Shown here piece by piece: positions 31,605-43,275 of a stretch of 64,000 nt of DNA (positions are counted from its first letter, which is position 1; every line of letters begins with the position of its first letter). The notes under the pieces are model-generated. The model was not told the DNA's origin. It saw only the letters and a program-made list of their open reading frames with translations, and made no database searches. Made by a program: the position numbers and the translations under genes. Source of the DNA: Coenobita brevimanus (taxonomy: Eukaryota > Arthropoda > Malacostraca > Decapoda > Coenobitidae). Where the stretch lies: positions 1,492,969 to 1,556,968 of the forward strand of contig CM064664.1 in the NCBI GenBank assembly GCA_032717465.1. The letters run 5' to 3'.

Positions 31605-31745
31605 TACAATTGAGCAAGTAGAAAGTGCGAAATAATACTGGGGCATATGGAGACATCTGGCAGTTCCCTGTAGTAAGTCCACGTATCTTTATGAATGAAT
31701 CGCTTAGAACGTAGAGCCTGTGTAAGGTGGACCGTGATGGCTGAA
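31605..31745 (+). mobile_element. Left end of a related Tc1-like element, abutting the first
   Basis: After TA, the sequence CAATTGAGCAAGTAGAAAGT and the next about 120 bp match the left arm of the 5.5 kb transposon at moderate identity and in the same orientation (shared TCTGGCAG, GTAGTAA, TGTAAGG, GTGATGGCTGAA-like blocks). Similarity stops near 31745. The matching right end was not found. Confidence 0.65.
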
Positions 31746-32739
31746 TTTTTGAATGGTAGTTATGCAAATAGTCTCATCATATTATACAAGGTTAGTACCT
31801 AATAAGTGGCACAAAACTATGGTTAGAGAATACTACAGTATTTAATGATCGAACGTGGAGAATAATAGAATAATAAGCGTCAGCAATCTATAAAACGTAA
31901 CTGGCAACATCGCACAATAGAGCAGCATGTCAGTTGGTAGTTTCGTTTATTCTTAATATTCGAAGCAGAGGAAACGAAGGCTAGTGAGTCAGATTAATAG
32001 ATGTTGACCTCTAACGAAGAGAACCAGCAATGCTTTCTTTAACGAATGTAATATTGGTATTACAGTTCATCAATTTCAAGGGTTATTATGCTCTGACACA
32101 TGATATCATGTTAATATGCATCGACAATAAATTAATACTAATACTATTTGTTGTCTTACTCCTTTTTATATTTCGCGAAATATATTTTATTGAAATAAGA
32201 ACACAGAAGACTGTACTAAGCCAGTAAGACCTTGTAGCACAAAGGAGAAGGAAATAGAGAGGGAGAGCAAGCACGAGGAAAAAAGAAACGAGGAACAGTT
32301 GAAATGCTGAAAAAGATTGATTCGGGACGAAAGGGGTACCAAAACTCCTTAAGTATCGCCCACGTCTCTGCAGACAATACTCCTTCACGGGGCTCATTCT
32401 CAGTATAAATGCATTGCATTAGAAATGCAAAAATATAGTAAGATAATCAGCAGCATTCATATATTATGAGATGATTACCTTAAAATTCTTCCTAGCAGCT
32501 CCACTTAATTACTTTCACGTCCATGAGGTGCATAAGATATCGTTCTGTAACATCAAACAGGGACTAGGTAACCAATATTCAGTTTTATTTTCCGGCACCT
32601 AACCAACACCGATCCCTCCCCCACAGTGTTTGGAGGAGATGGAAGGAAAGAGACAACGATGAAGACAGTGGAATGAAGAGGCTACAAAATGGGTAACTAG
32701 CGTCAATTAACACTGGCAGCGTGGGTTTGTTCCCTCATT
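31746..32739. other. Unassigned stretch
   Basis: AT-rich, with a short hydrophobic frame on each strand that has no supporting features. No gene or repeat called. Confidence 0.45.
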
Positions 32740-33506
32740 TTAACCCGCTGCGTGCCGACTATTTTTAGCCCTATGGGTCACTCCAGTGCCGGCCATTTTT
32801 TGACCTTTTTTTTTTTCGCTAAAATGATAGATTTTGATGTGGAAACAACGAATTTCCCCATTAAAATGCTCACCGAGGCACGGAAATGAGTTTTATTGAG
32901 TCCTGCATACTCGTGTACAGGTATAGCCGCTCTCTCATGCTCACCACATACATGAGAGAAAGCTGTTTTCTGTGTAAGGTATACTCAGGTATTTATGCTA
33001 GGAAGGTATAGCAATGTTCTGTACTTTTCTGATTACTTATTACTTCAGCATCTATCACAATTTGCGTGTCTTTCCCACTCTGAATGCATTATCTTACACT
33101 TACTTGAAGGTAGGTACAACCTGACTTCATTACGTACAGTCTTCGCACTTACAGGGAGGTATTTACAACTTGACTTACCTATATAGTCCTTACAAGAAAA
33201 TATTTACAACTTACACTTACATGAAAATATTTACAAAATGCCTTCACTATGTACAGCACTGGGTGAGGCACACAGGCAGGGTGAGGCAGAGCGAGTGTGA
33301 GGGGGGGAGCGAGTGTTTGGCCTTGACAGCCTGGGGGATGGTAGAGGAACAGTTACCTTACATGCCTGCCAATTTTTACCCGCGAATCTTGAAAAATGCT
33401 GTCACAGTGAAGTTTTTTTATTTTAAACCGTTTTGAAACGGCACTGGCACTGGCCGCGGAATTTTGTCAGACTATTTTAAAATGGCACTGGCATGCAGCG
33501 GGTTAA
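32740..33506. mobile_element. PiggyBac-like MITE, 767 bp
   Basis: TTAA at 32740-32743 and 33503-33506. Ends CCCGCTGCGTGCC and, inward from the right, CCCGCTGCATGCC (12 of 13). Subterminal CCAGTGCCGG-like repeats occur at both ends. Only short frames inside. Confidence 0.88.
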
Positions 33507-34625
33507 TACATAATTACTGTGTGTTGCTTGATGTTAGTCAGTCCCCCGATGTAGGCAAAAGTTGTTAATCCCCGTCCACACTCTCCCCCATCGGACAGTA
33601 ACTGGTGGATTGTGCCCTCATCGGGCACAGTCTATCAGGCATGAACTGTGATGTTGTCCAAACTGCTGAGTAGCTGGTCAGGCAGTAAAGTTGACCAGTA
33701 GTCAGTAGGTGGTCGGCAGCGGTCGGCAGCAATTGAGTGCGATATGACCATGCGCAATGCAGTTGAAAAGTAAAAGAACTAACTCATTATAGCATATGAA
33801 TTGTTGCAATTGTAAACAAAGAAAACAATGAAGAGTGCAGAAAAACAGCATGGTTAAAGAGGCAATTTTTTGAGGATGGCAGGGTCCTTGACTCATGCCC
33901 AGCGCCAGACCACCGGGAAGTGTCTGATGATTTCCCTCAACTACGGGCACTGCCTGTCTGCTGGTTTGCCCATCAAAGTTGCCACAAAGTGTTCGATGAC
34001 GGGCTTTAAGATTATATGATTGCTTTGACTTTATTTGTGTGTTGCTTACCGGCATCACTTTCGATTGGCAGGATGTTTACGTGTGCGATATAGCTGCAGG
34101 ATAAGCATGGCGCTGATTCCAACACATACGTCACAACGTTTTATCTCCTTTTATCTTTTCCAAGAAAATTCATCGCAGTCATTAAATAGGACATGTTTTC
34201 TAATGTGGTGAAAATGAATACAGGGATGGCATGATAATCAATTATAAGGGTTTGTTTTTGCCAAACATACAGTATATTTGTTACTTATGTTATGTTTCAA
34301 ATCTACTAGGCTATATCTCAACATCGATAAGCATAAAACAAAATCATAATAATTTACAGTATGTTTATTCTACTTTATCTCGTCATCAGTAGGCATAGAA
34401 CAAAATCATAATAATTTACAGTAAGTTTATTTTCTGATAAAATATTCATTCCTCGTAGCATTATAAAATAATGTTCTTTCCAAAATAATTTGTGATCTAC
34501 ATATGACAAGAAAATAATACTCCTGTTTTATTCGGAAAAATGTCCAAAGGAATATAATATTATATCGTGAAAACATCATTGGATGAAATTATTAACTCAG
34601 AATAAATCTGCCACTTTAATTACAC
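33507..34625. other. Unassigned stretch
   Basis: No gene or named repeat recognised. A 118-codon minus-strand frame at 33702-34058 shows no domain pattern. A local direct repeat of about 45 bp (ATAAAACAAAATCATAATAA against ATAGAACAAAATCATAATAA) lies at 34320-34430. Confidence 0.45.
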
Positions 34626-35150
34626 TCAGTATTTTGTCCAGAGACCATTGCTGGTAATCACATTGTGAAGGCGGTCAGGTAGTGACGCCACATGATTGTG
34701 AATGATGTGACACTTTCTCCTGACAACTTCCCACTCCCTCATTATGTGACACAACAGTCGCTGTCGCTTCCTTTCCTCGTTGGGCTCCCAAACATTAACA
34801 ATATTGGCCCAAACGTTCTCAATGGGATTTAGGTCAGGGTTGTCGCTAGGCCAAAGCAAAAGTTCTAGGTAGTGGTGATCCTCAAACCATGTTCTCACAA
34901 CTCTCGCTGTGTGCATGGGACAGTTATCGTGCATGAAAATGATGTTCTCAGGATACAGAAGGGTGTATGCGTGGATAGTAGGCAGCATCACCTCCTCTAA
35001 TATCTCAAGATATTGCACAGCCCTGAACCTTCCCTCTATCATTGTAACCTCACCAACACCATGGAGGCCAATCCATCCCCACACGTTGCACGTTACGTGA
35101 CCACTCCGTGCCAGTGCGTAGATTTGCTCCCAAACATCACTATCAAACAT
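34626..35150 (-). pseudogene. Tc1-like transposase, C-terminal part (copy 2)
   Basis: A 174-codon open frame, related to the transposase at 28939-29442. It shows EQIYALARSGHVTCNVWGWI, FMHDNCPMHTARVVRTWF with the second catalytic Asp intact, and SDNPDLNPIENVWANIVNVW with the final Glu, ending NGLWTKY stop. The first Asp motif and the DNA-binding domain are missing: upstream (to the right) lies a (TC)n tract and then a LINE. Open but truncated. Confidence 0.85.
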
Positions 35151-35275
35151 TATGTCCTGGTCAGTTTTGATAAATAATACACATTAATGACTTAAGTTTT
35201 CTGTATTTATACTGTAATATATATTCCATAAGATTTATTTGTTCATTCAATGACACACTGCGTATGTGAAATAAA

Positions 35276-35278
<3 letters not shown>

Positions 35279-35350
<72 letters not shown>
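35279..35350. repeat. (TC)n microsatellite
   Basis: About 72 bp of TC (GA on the minus strand) at the junction between the jockey-like LINE and the sequence upstream of the Tc1-like copy. Confidence 0.95.
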
Positions 35351-35354
<4 letters not shown>

Positions 35355-35602
35355 GGTGGTCCTCCACCTCTGGCACCTTGATCGTAGGTGCTGGGAGCCA
35401 TGATACATCAACAGTAAAGCTAGGTGGCTCCCAAGGTGCTATATTTTATGACATCAACTTGTCACAGTCACTGAGGTTCACACCAAGCTCTTGAGACAGT
35501 AAGTGGATACAAACGGCAAGTGGCCGACGTACCCCCCGCATAAGATGGTGATAGTGACCCAGGGGGGTGCAGGCCACATTGCCAATATTACTTTTCCTAT
35601 AA

Positions 35603-37154
35603 TTATGTTCTTAGTCCATAGGACAAGGCCAAGTGGTCACGACGAATACGGAGGGAAAGCACATTCGCCTCCTGTTTTATTTGAGCTACTTGGGTACACC
35701 AGACGACTCCAAGACACATTTGTAAACATTTATTCTGGAGCACATCCAAGCTTTTCAACGTGGCATCGGTTGCCAAGCCATACACCTGTGTACCATAGTC
35801 TAGCTTTGATCGAATAAGGGACTTAAACTCCATTAATAAAGATTATCTGCAGCACCCAATGTAGTACTTGCTATGTACTTGAGGACATTTAACAGTTTAT
35901 CACAACAAGCAAGCAGATTATTAACATTAGTTTTAAAGTTCAAACGACGATCAAAATGTCGGCCCAAAAACTTTACATAATTTGAAAAGGTACTGCCTGA
36001 TTATCCAGAGTTAAACAAAAATTAGGTATGTTACGATTGTGAAAACTACAGCTGCACACTTGAGGACGGAAAACTTAAATCCCCACTGCAAGGCCCATTG
36101 GTGGATGGAGTCAAGCGCTGCTTGAATCTGGCCAGCCGAAGGTTGTGCATTATGGGAAGAGTGCCATATTGCACAATTGTCAGCATAGAGCGAGTATTTA
36201 AAATTCCTTGGAATGGGAGCTGATGACAGAATATCATTGATCATAATACTAAAAATAAGTGGGACTAAGCACACTTCCCCGTAGCACCCCGTTTTCCTGG
36301 ATAAGTATATCCGATGTTGGGGCAGTTTGACAGAGAAAGTCCTGTCCCTTAAGAAATTTGAAATAAAAATAAGCAGACTTCCTCTTAAACCATAAGCATA
36401 GAGCTTCATTAGTATACGGTGTCGCCATGTCATGTCATAGGCTATATGGATGTCCAAGAACACCCCTATCATGATTTCTTTATTGGCAAATGGCTTTTCA
36501 ATACAATGCTCCAAATTCATTAAATGATCTTGCGAACTTCTATATTTATGGAAGCCAAATTGTTGATCATTTAACAAATTCTTCGACTCTAAAACAAAAA
36601 GACGCCTATTATTGACCATTCATTCCCTGACGTTACATAGACAAGAAGTCAGGACAATAGGACAGAATGAAGTGAGATTCATAAGATAACCAGTCTCTTT
36701 GGTTATCGGTATGACTTGCACAAGCGCCATAAGTTTAGAAACGTTCAAGATGCCCAGAGCTCAGTGCACAGTGCTAACAGTTTCGTCAGGTTGTACTGCT
36801 TAAGATGCTGGATCATACTGTACGTGATGGAGTCTCGGCCAGGGCTGGTGTATTTACAGGATTGAAGGGCAAGGAACAATTTATCTATCGTATGGGGAGT
36901 CTGTCTTCTGTGGTAAAGTCTAATATTCGTTGCTCAGCTGTGCATATATGTTGCTGGAAACGTGGGTCTTAATTGGCTGAGCTGCTTACATGGGAACTAC
37001 TCCTGGCAAGAATGTGAGCAACATTCACGGGATCGTCATAGATGTTATTATTGACCTGCAGTGTGGTCACAGGGATGTGTGGGCCTTTATTATTTAATAT
37101 TCTAATGGTGGACCAGACTTTAGTCAATGGTGTATAACGATTCATCGTGGGCAT
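35603..37154 (-). pseudogene. Jockey-like LINE reverse transcriptase
   Basis: Shows NLLNDQQFGFHKYRSSQDHL, GVFLDIHIAYDMTWRH (palm; LDIHIAYD for LDLEKAYD), a damaged GCYGEVCLVPLIF where VPQGSVLSPLLF is expected, and SLYADNCAIW, in which YADD has become YADN. The thumb IRSKLDYGTQVYGLA lies at 35820. The catalytic change and shifts make it inactive. Confidence 0.8.
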
Positions 37155-37163
37155 AAAATTCCA

Positions 37164-38142
37164 TCAGGAGTCACGTTTGGCCCTTCTTATTATCCTCCTT
37201 GCGTCAGACCATGCCTGTTTGTATGCAATTAAATTTTCCTCTGTAGGCTGACTGTCAATAATCCTATATCTTCCACTGTGTTTCCTTAGTGCTTGTCGGC
37301 AATCCGGCGTCCACCAATGTGCTCTATGTTTTGCATGAACTCTAAAAGTTTTGAGTATAGCAGCCTCAGCCGCGTGTATTATGGAATTGTTTAGATTTTC
37401 GACCTTAACATCTGTGGTCTCCCCAGGTATATCTAAATTGGCAATCCTTGAGAAGGATCCCCAATCTGCTTTCTTATAGTTAAATTTTGGAGGTAGATGG
37501 TCCAAAACAATGTTACGTGTATAAGAATGACAGATGGGTAAATGATCACCTCCCAAGGAGTCGTCATAAGGATCCCACGAAATGTCATGATGTATACCTG
37601 GGGAGGCCAGAGACAAGTTATTGGTCGAAAAGTTACCAGTACGATCATCTACACGAGTCGCTCTGCCATCGTTCAGAAGACAGGCTGGATTGTTATATTA
37701 GGTCGGCTATTTGCTCCCCACGACCATCGATCCTCATGCTACCCTACTGATAGTGATGGGCGTTAAAGTCGCCCAACACTATCTTATTTCCAGGCAGATG
37801 TTCAAATAGTGAAATCAAAGCATCACTATCAATGGGGCCATGTGGTGGACAGCAGAGAGAGCAAATAGACAGATATGTGTTGTTGAATTTTACTTTGCAT
37901 GCAACAGCTTCCAGAGTACAATTTAGAATCACTTCTGTTTGTGGATGTGATTTTTGTGTGTATATGGCAACTCTTATGACCTTCATATCTTCTGTATGAG
38001 TGGTGGTGTTTGAACTGCGGAGGATCAGGGTGATCCTACAAGCGCGTCTCTTGTACACAATAACGTCTGGCTTGTATATAGAAAGCAAAATTACTATATT
38101 GTGTAACTTATTCCAGAGAGGCCTACAGTTCCACTGTAACAC
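37164..38142 (-). pseudogene. Jockey-like LINE endonuclease and linker
   Basis: LQWNCRPLWNKLHNIVILLS (N-terminal motif), VLGDFNAHHYQ (GDFN) near 37760, then in another frame GGDHLPICHSY (SDH-type) near 37550, KADWGSF, and the linker ending ARRIIRRAKRDS. Confidence 0.78.
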
Positions 38143-38157
38143 AGTGTATGCGACGGC

Positions 38158-39515
38158 TTAAGATTTACGAGGGTGGTCAGTGTGCATAGATTTTTTTTTT
38201 TTAACCCCATGGCCAGGCGAGTGGCTACTGGGTGACCTTTCCTGGTGCTTGCTGATGGAAACCTCCATACTTTCATCAATGATAAGGCTCCCAGACTTCC
38301 CCAAGGAAGAGGTAACCCTTCTCTCCCTCACTGGAGTAGAACCCGGAAGAACAAGAGGACGTGACTGTTTTGTGAGGGTGGTCAGATTACTCTTACTAGA
38401 CTTGTCAGACTTCGGTTTAGGGCTTACTGACGTAGAGGCAGCAGCAGCCTGTGAATATGTAGAAGCCTTAGGTAAGTCAGTGAGAAAGTTGGAGTGTACA
38501 GGAGGCTTAGACTGAGAGGCAGGGTGTGTGGCATGAGAGGCGAAAGTAAGGTCGGTCTGTGTCTCCACAGTGCACATCACGGGACGGGACACAACCGTCG
38601 ATGCATAGGAGACATTAGGCTTGAGAGTCGCATGCAAGTCCTTCATCTTCTCCCTAGCATCGTAATAGGATATGCCCTCAGTTGCCTTCACTGTGCTGAC
38701 CTCTTTCTCCTCCTTCCACTTGGGACAATCCCTTGAGGAAGTGGAGCAAGCGCCCCTGCAGTGAAGGCAACACTCAGTCTCAGATGTACATTGGTCAGCA
38801 GAATGGCCTACAGCCGCACCCTTGCCACACACCAAGTTAGAAGCCCAAAATGTATTTTTGTGATGCCCTTAAATCTGGAATTTTGAGCAATGAAGGGGGT
38901 TTGGAATGTAGGGTCTTACGTTAAGAATTTTGTAGCCAGTTCTGATGCTGGAAGGTAAGGAAACTTTGCCGAAAGTCAGGATGACAGTGGCGGTCTTAGT
39001 CCTCCAGCCAACAAAGAATCTAGTGATGAATCAAGCATCTATTGCATCTTGCTGAGCTAGTTCCTGTACAATGTCGTCCTCTTCCATAACCACGAGATCC
39101 TTGCAGGTAATAACACCCCTACAAGAATTCATGGAGTGCTGGATCATGGTCACAACATCATAACAATGGAACTTGCTCAGTCGAAGAAAATCCTTGACCT
39201 GGCACGAATTTACAGTCTTGACTAGCAAGTTTTTTCACTTGTTCCACTAGCAAGTTTTTTCACTTCTTCCACTTCACCAGCACACCCATCAATTACTCTC
39301 TTGATGATGAAGGGATTGAGACTGGACAGAGGAGTGGAACCAATAACATGAATTAACACAAAGGATGCGCTACTTACATTTGTGTCTAGTGGGGTGCGTG
39401 TCTGTGGCGATTCAGTCTGGGGGCAGCCCATCTGTGGAACAGAGGGGGGTCGGTCAGGACCGCCTCCCCCCCTGAAGGGGGGGGAGGCAGTAAGGACATC
39501 CACCATAGTAACCAT
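38158..39515 (-). pseudogene. Jockey-like ORF1 (gag-like, zinc knuckles)
   Basis: The N-terminal region reads VIGSTPLSSLNPFIIKRVID near 39330, followed by a shift at the 25-bp duplication. SKFHCYDVVTMIQHSMNS and GVITCKDL come next. After a further break, CGKGAAVGHSADQC and CLHCRGACSTSSRDCPKW (CCHC-type zinc knuckles) start the last 225-codon frame. A Ser/Pro/Lys-rich tail ends at 38158. Known role: nucleic-acid-binding ORF1 of jockey-type elements. Confidence 0.75.
39222..39271. repeat. 25-bp tandem duplication in ORF1
   Basis: Two adjacent copies of TAGCAAGTTTTTTCACTT followed by (G/C)TTCCAC. The 25-bp length is not a multiple of three, so it shifts the ORF1 frame. Confidence 0.85.
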
Positions 39516-39520
39516 TTCCC

Positions 39521-40157
39521 TCTAATGGGGGAAGTATGAAGAAGGAGGAAAAACAAGCAAGGGGTAAACCAACCAGAACAAAATGCCTAAGTCTGAAATT
39601 GTCCTCTCAAACCACTCCAGGGAGGCCTGACCATGTGCTCATGCCCCAGAGCGATCAGTCAGGGGGACCCTCCGTGAGCAGAAGGCAAAGGCAATCTCAG
39701 CACAAAGGAACAGTCACCTACTGTTCCAAACTAACAGGGAGGGGAGGTAAACGAGTACTAGCTAACCTAGTTGCCACCAGAAGGGTGAAAAAATAAGCTG
39801 ATGCCAGTGAGGAAGCCCCATAAATCTAGAGAAGAGAGCACATGAGCATACATGCACTCTCTTCATGACCAAGCATATAAGTCCCGCCTCCAATAAGTGA
39901 TTGATAACCACTGATATTTGGTATGAATTATCCACTGTTGTGCGTTTCTTATCGAGCTGCATGAAGCTTCAGTTGCCCCACTTTAGTAATTCGAAAAAGG
40001 TTCGTTTTTTGAAGCTGTAATTGGGTCGGTGTATCATAGGTCTCTATTCAGTAACGGTTTTAATTAATTTATGAAATATTTTTCCTTTGCCTTTCTTATG
40101 GCAGTTCTTTCAGAGAGCCTCGGAGGGCCCAATACCTGCCTAGGGCCCCAACCAAAT
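39521..40157. other. Unassigned stretch, possibly LINE 5' UTR
   Basis: G-rich at first, then mixed sequence. It lies between two LINE 5' ends pointing away from each other. No gene seen. Confidence 0.4.
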
Positions 40158-42204
40158 GGGCAGACTCGCATGGCCATGTGGAACGTGAGAGGTGTGAATG
40201 AGGAGAGCAAGGGGGTGGAAGTGGTGAAATGTGTTCAAGAATGAAAGATATGCCACAATGGCATTGTGTGAAATGGAGATGAAAGGGTGCGAAGTGGAGG
40301 AGTGGGAGGGTGTTAAATGTGTAAGATCAGGAATGAACAGGCGAGGAAGATGTAAGGAAGGAGTTGCTTCGTTGATGAATGAGGTGTAGCGGAGTGGAAT
40401 GAGTGTCAGCTCGAGGTGTATGTATGTCAAGCTCAAGTTTGAGAAGGTGAAAGTGGCGGTGATTGTAGTGTATGCACTGTGTGAGGACAGAAGTGAGAGA
40501 GAGAGAAAGACAGGTTTTGGATGAGCTGGATGAAGTAGTGAGAGGAATGACCAGGAACTATAAAGAGATCATAAAGGGGGATATGAATTGAAGAGTAGGC
40601 ACTGGTTCTAAGGATGACATAATGGGTTGTTATGGAGTACCAGGAGAAAATGATAATGGGAAGCGACTAAGGATTATGTGTCAGGAGAGGAGGATGTGCA
40701 TTTGTAACTCGTATTTCAAACACAAAGATGCACATAGATATACATGGCATAGAGGGAACGAAGATCCTGTTAAAAGAAGCCTGATTGATTATGTGCTTGT
40801 AGAGAGGGCGATTATGGGAATGGTTGCTGATACGAGGACCCTGAGAGGACAATGTGGACGTCTGTTAGATCATGTGATTGTTGTATGCAAGATCAAGCTG
40901 GGAGCAGTGAGGTGGATGAGGAGAGAGAGGAGCAGTCAGGGAGAAAGACTAAAAGTTGAGAAGCTGAGGATCAAAGAAATGGCAGATGATTACAGGACTA
41001 TAGTAGAGGAGGAGTCAGAGTCAGTGGATTGGAATGAAAGGGATCTGGACAGCCTGCGGAATGCATTTAGGAATTGCTTAGTTAGGAATGCAAAAGTGGT
41101 GTGTGGTGTGGCAAGAGTAACAAGGAAGAGGAAAGGTATGGCATGGTGGGATGATGAGGTTAAGAAAGCGATGGAGGAAAAGACGAAGAAGTGGTTAAAG
41201 TGGTTCCAGGAAAGGGGTTCAGTTGAAATAAGAACTGAATATATTGAGAGCAACAAGCACGTAAAGAGACTAGTGAAGAGGAAAAAAGAAGGTGGTACAT
41301 GATGATGTAGGAAGAAAAATGAATGGAAACTATTCTGAAAATAGGAAATTATTCTGGAAAGAGATGCGGAAATGTAGAAGTGAAAACGGAAAGAAATGTG
41401 ATGGTGTGACGGATATAAGAGGCAGATTATTAACCCATGGGGATGAAGTAAGGACATGATGGAAAGAATAATTTGAAAGCCTGATGAAAAGGAATAGAAT
41501 AAGCAGAGCGGCTGTAAACAAGATTGGTTTTGGGGATGTGCAGAGAAGGAATGCAGGGCCAGGAGACATGACACTTGCACAGGTGAAGAGCGCCGTGAAG
41601 CGGGTGAAAAATGGGAAAGCAGTTGGTGTTGATGAGGTGTATCCAGAGATGATTAAGTGTAGTGGAGAAAGTGGAATGAAGTGCTTGTTGGAGATATTAT
41701 GTAAGAAGGCATGGATGAGTGAAACTGTGCCAGCAGAGAGGAAAAAGGCTCTGATGGTACGCCTGTACAAAAATAAAGGGAAGTGAAGTGAGTGCAAGAA
41801 CTAACGTGGCATAAGTTTATTGAGTGTGGTAGGGAAGGTACATGGAAGAATTATTATAGAGAAAGTAAGAGAGATATCAGAAGTCCTAGTGAGTGATGAA
41901 TAGGGTGGCTTTAGGAGTGGCACAGGATGTGTGAATCAAATATTTGCAGTGAGACAGACAGCAGAGAAGGTTTGTGAGAAGGACCATGAAGTGTTAATTG
42001 CATTCATGGATCTGGAAAAAGCATACGACAAAGTGGACAAGAAGGATTGTGGAAAGTTTTGCACATGTACGGTGTAAATGGTAACTTGCTATGTACCGTC
42101 AAGAGTTTTTATGATGCTAGTGAAGCATGTGTTTGGGGTAATGGGCATCTAAGTGAATGGTGTGGGTGTGAGACAAGGTTGTGTGATGTCCCCATCGTTG
42201 TTCA

Positions 42205-42298
<94 letters not shown>

Positions 42299-42480
42299 AT
42301 GAGGTGATGAGAGAAGTAAAAACACGAGCAATATAGAGGGGGATGGCGTTGGTAATAAATGGTGATGGAAGGAATATCTCAAATTTATTGTATGCCGATG
42401 ATGCATTACTGCTTGCAAATACCAGACAAGAACATGGTAGGCTAGTGCAGAGTTCTGCTGATAACTGTGAGCGTCGTGGT
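40158..42480 (+). mobile_element. RTE-like LINE, copy H1
   Basis: Starts GGGCAGACTCGCATGGCCAT, the same start as H2 at about 43277. Endonuclease and RT are collinear with H2. It is broken off just after the YADD region (LLYADDALLLANT, near 42396) by a pogo MITE fragment. A (TA)n tract is expanded inside the RT. H1 keeps segments that H2 has lost by deletion. Confidence 0.82.
40158..42480 (+). pseudogene. RTE-like endonuclease/RT of H1
   Basis: Endonuclease: MWNVRGVNEES at the start (frame broken near 40225), CNSYFKHKDAHRYTWHRGNE and SLIDYVLVERA near 40700-40800, and LLDHVIVVCK. Linker: AWWDDEVKKAMEEK. RT: VKNGKAVGVDEVYPEMIKCS (fingers), then after shifts AFMDLEKAYDKVDKKDC and LLYADDALLL. The (TA)n tract splits the FN..MDEVMREVK stretch. 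Confidence 0.8.
42208..42296. repeat. (TA)n expanded inside the LINE RT
   Basis: 89 bp of TA. In H2 the same place reads CAATATATATGTGGATGG, so only three AT units are ancestral. Confidence 0.95.
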
Positions 42481-42497
42481 GGAAAGGGGGCTGACGC

Positions 42498-42690
42498 CAC
42501 CAACGCTGGCTCTAATGACTAGTGGAGCAACCGTAAACTAACACTAGTGGCGCGAAACAAGCCCGCCGTGTTTGAATTTTTGGACAGATTTCGGATTTTT
42601 GCGCATAATCGAAATGAGAACGTTTTAGTACGACTTACGGTTAATGGCATATTACGGTTAAAAGATTTTCGGATAAAAGAGACTCCACTG
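42498..42690. mobile_element. Pogo-like MITE, right-end fragment
   Basis: About 190 bp matching 52133-52326, ending TTCGGATAAAAGAGACTCCACTG then TA. The left end is missing; it is fused to the broken LINE H1. Confidence 0.8.
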
Positions 42691-42724
42691 TATTAACATA
42701 CAAAACTTTACTGTGATTAATATG

Positions 42725-42870
42725 ATCCCTATGGTTCTAGGATAACTGCTCCTTGGACAATTGCACCCTAGACAACTGCCCCCGGACAACTGCCCCATGG
42801 ACAATCCCCCTCCGTAGGACAACCGTCCCCCGGACAAATGCTTCCCGGACAATTGTCTCGGCAAAATATC
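42725..42870. repeat. Degenerate GGACAAYTGCCCC tandem repeats
   Basis: About nine loose units of 13-19 bp, for example GGACAATTGCACCC, GACAACTGCCCCC, GGACAACTGCCCCAT, GGACAATCCCCCTC. Confidence 0.75.
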
Positions 42871-42902
42871 ACCCAAATCACTGTAAAGATGGTCGCAAGT
42901 GT

Positions 42903-42984
42903 CTAACCTAACCTAACCTAACCTAATCAAACGTAACTTAACCTGACCTAACCTAACCTAACCAAACCTAACCTAACCTAATCT
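42903..42984. repeat. Interstitial telomere-like (CCTAA)n repeats
   Basis: About 16 pentamers of CCTAA (TTAGG on the other strand), with several single-base changes. TTAGG is the usual arthropod telomere unit. It directly follows the GGACAA repeats and is far from any visible chromosome end. Confidence 0.8.
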
Positions 42985-43107
42985 TTAGTGGGAGGTAATT
43001 GCCTGGGGGGGGGGCAGTTGTGGAGGTTAGCACGGATCTGGAGATTTGAGGTCTCGACTAAATAAATTTCTTTGCATCAACTGCAGTGAATTACAAAAAT
43101 GCAATTT

Positions 43108-43114
<7 letters not shown>

Positions 43115-43179
<65 letters not shown>

Positions 43180-43201
43180 TATCTATCTATCTATCTATCT
43201 A

Positions 43202-43254
<53 letters not shown>
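43115..43254. repeat. Compound (TA)n(GA)n(ATCT)n(TA)n microsatellite
   Basis: TA to 43142, GA to 43178, ATCT units to about 43205, then TA to 43254. It ends about 20 bp before the 5' start of LINE H2. Confidence 0.95.
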
Positions 43255-43258
<4 letters not shown>

Positions 43259-43275
43259 GTATACAAAACTGCAAA

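Larger units (their letters stand above)
35351..39520 (-). mobile_element. Jockey-like LINE with gag-like ORF1
   Basis: Minus-strand element in sense order: gag-like ORF1 (39515 to about 38158), APE endonuclease (38142 to about 37440), RT (about 37150-36010), thumb (35833-35603) and a short linker that breaks off at the (TC)n at 35350, so the RNase H region is lost. Multiple shifts. Clearly a different family from the LINEs at 12.7-22.9 kb. Confidence 0.82.

Noticed and set aside
31746..34620. Search for upstream IR exons on the minus strand
   Set aside because: No pore-region or ligand-lobe pattern with splice sites seen here or elsewhere to the right of 23433.
35161..35376. 71-codon Arg/Glu frame as N-terminus of the Tc1-like copy at 34626
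   Set aside because: It is a (GA)n translation joined to the tail of the neighbouring jockey-like LINE.
40990..41797. Two long minus-strand frames (196 and 155 codons)
   Set aside because: Antisense shadows of LINE H1; no domain pattern of their own.
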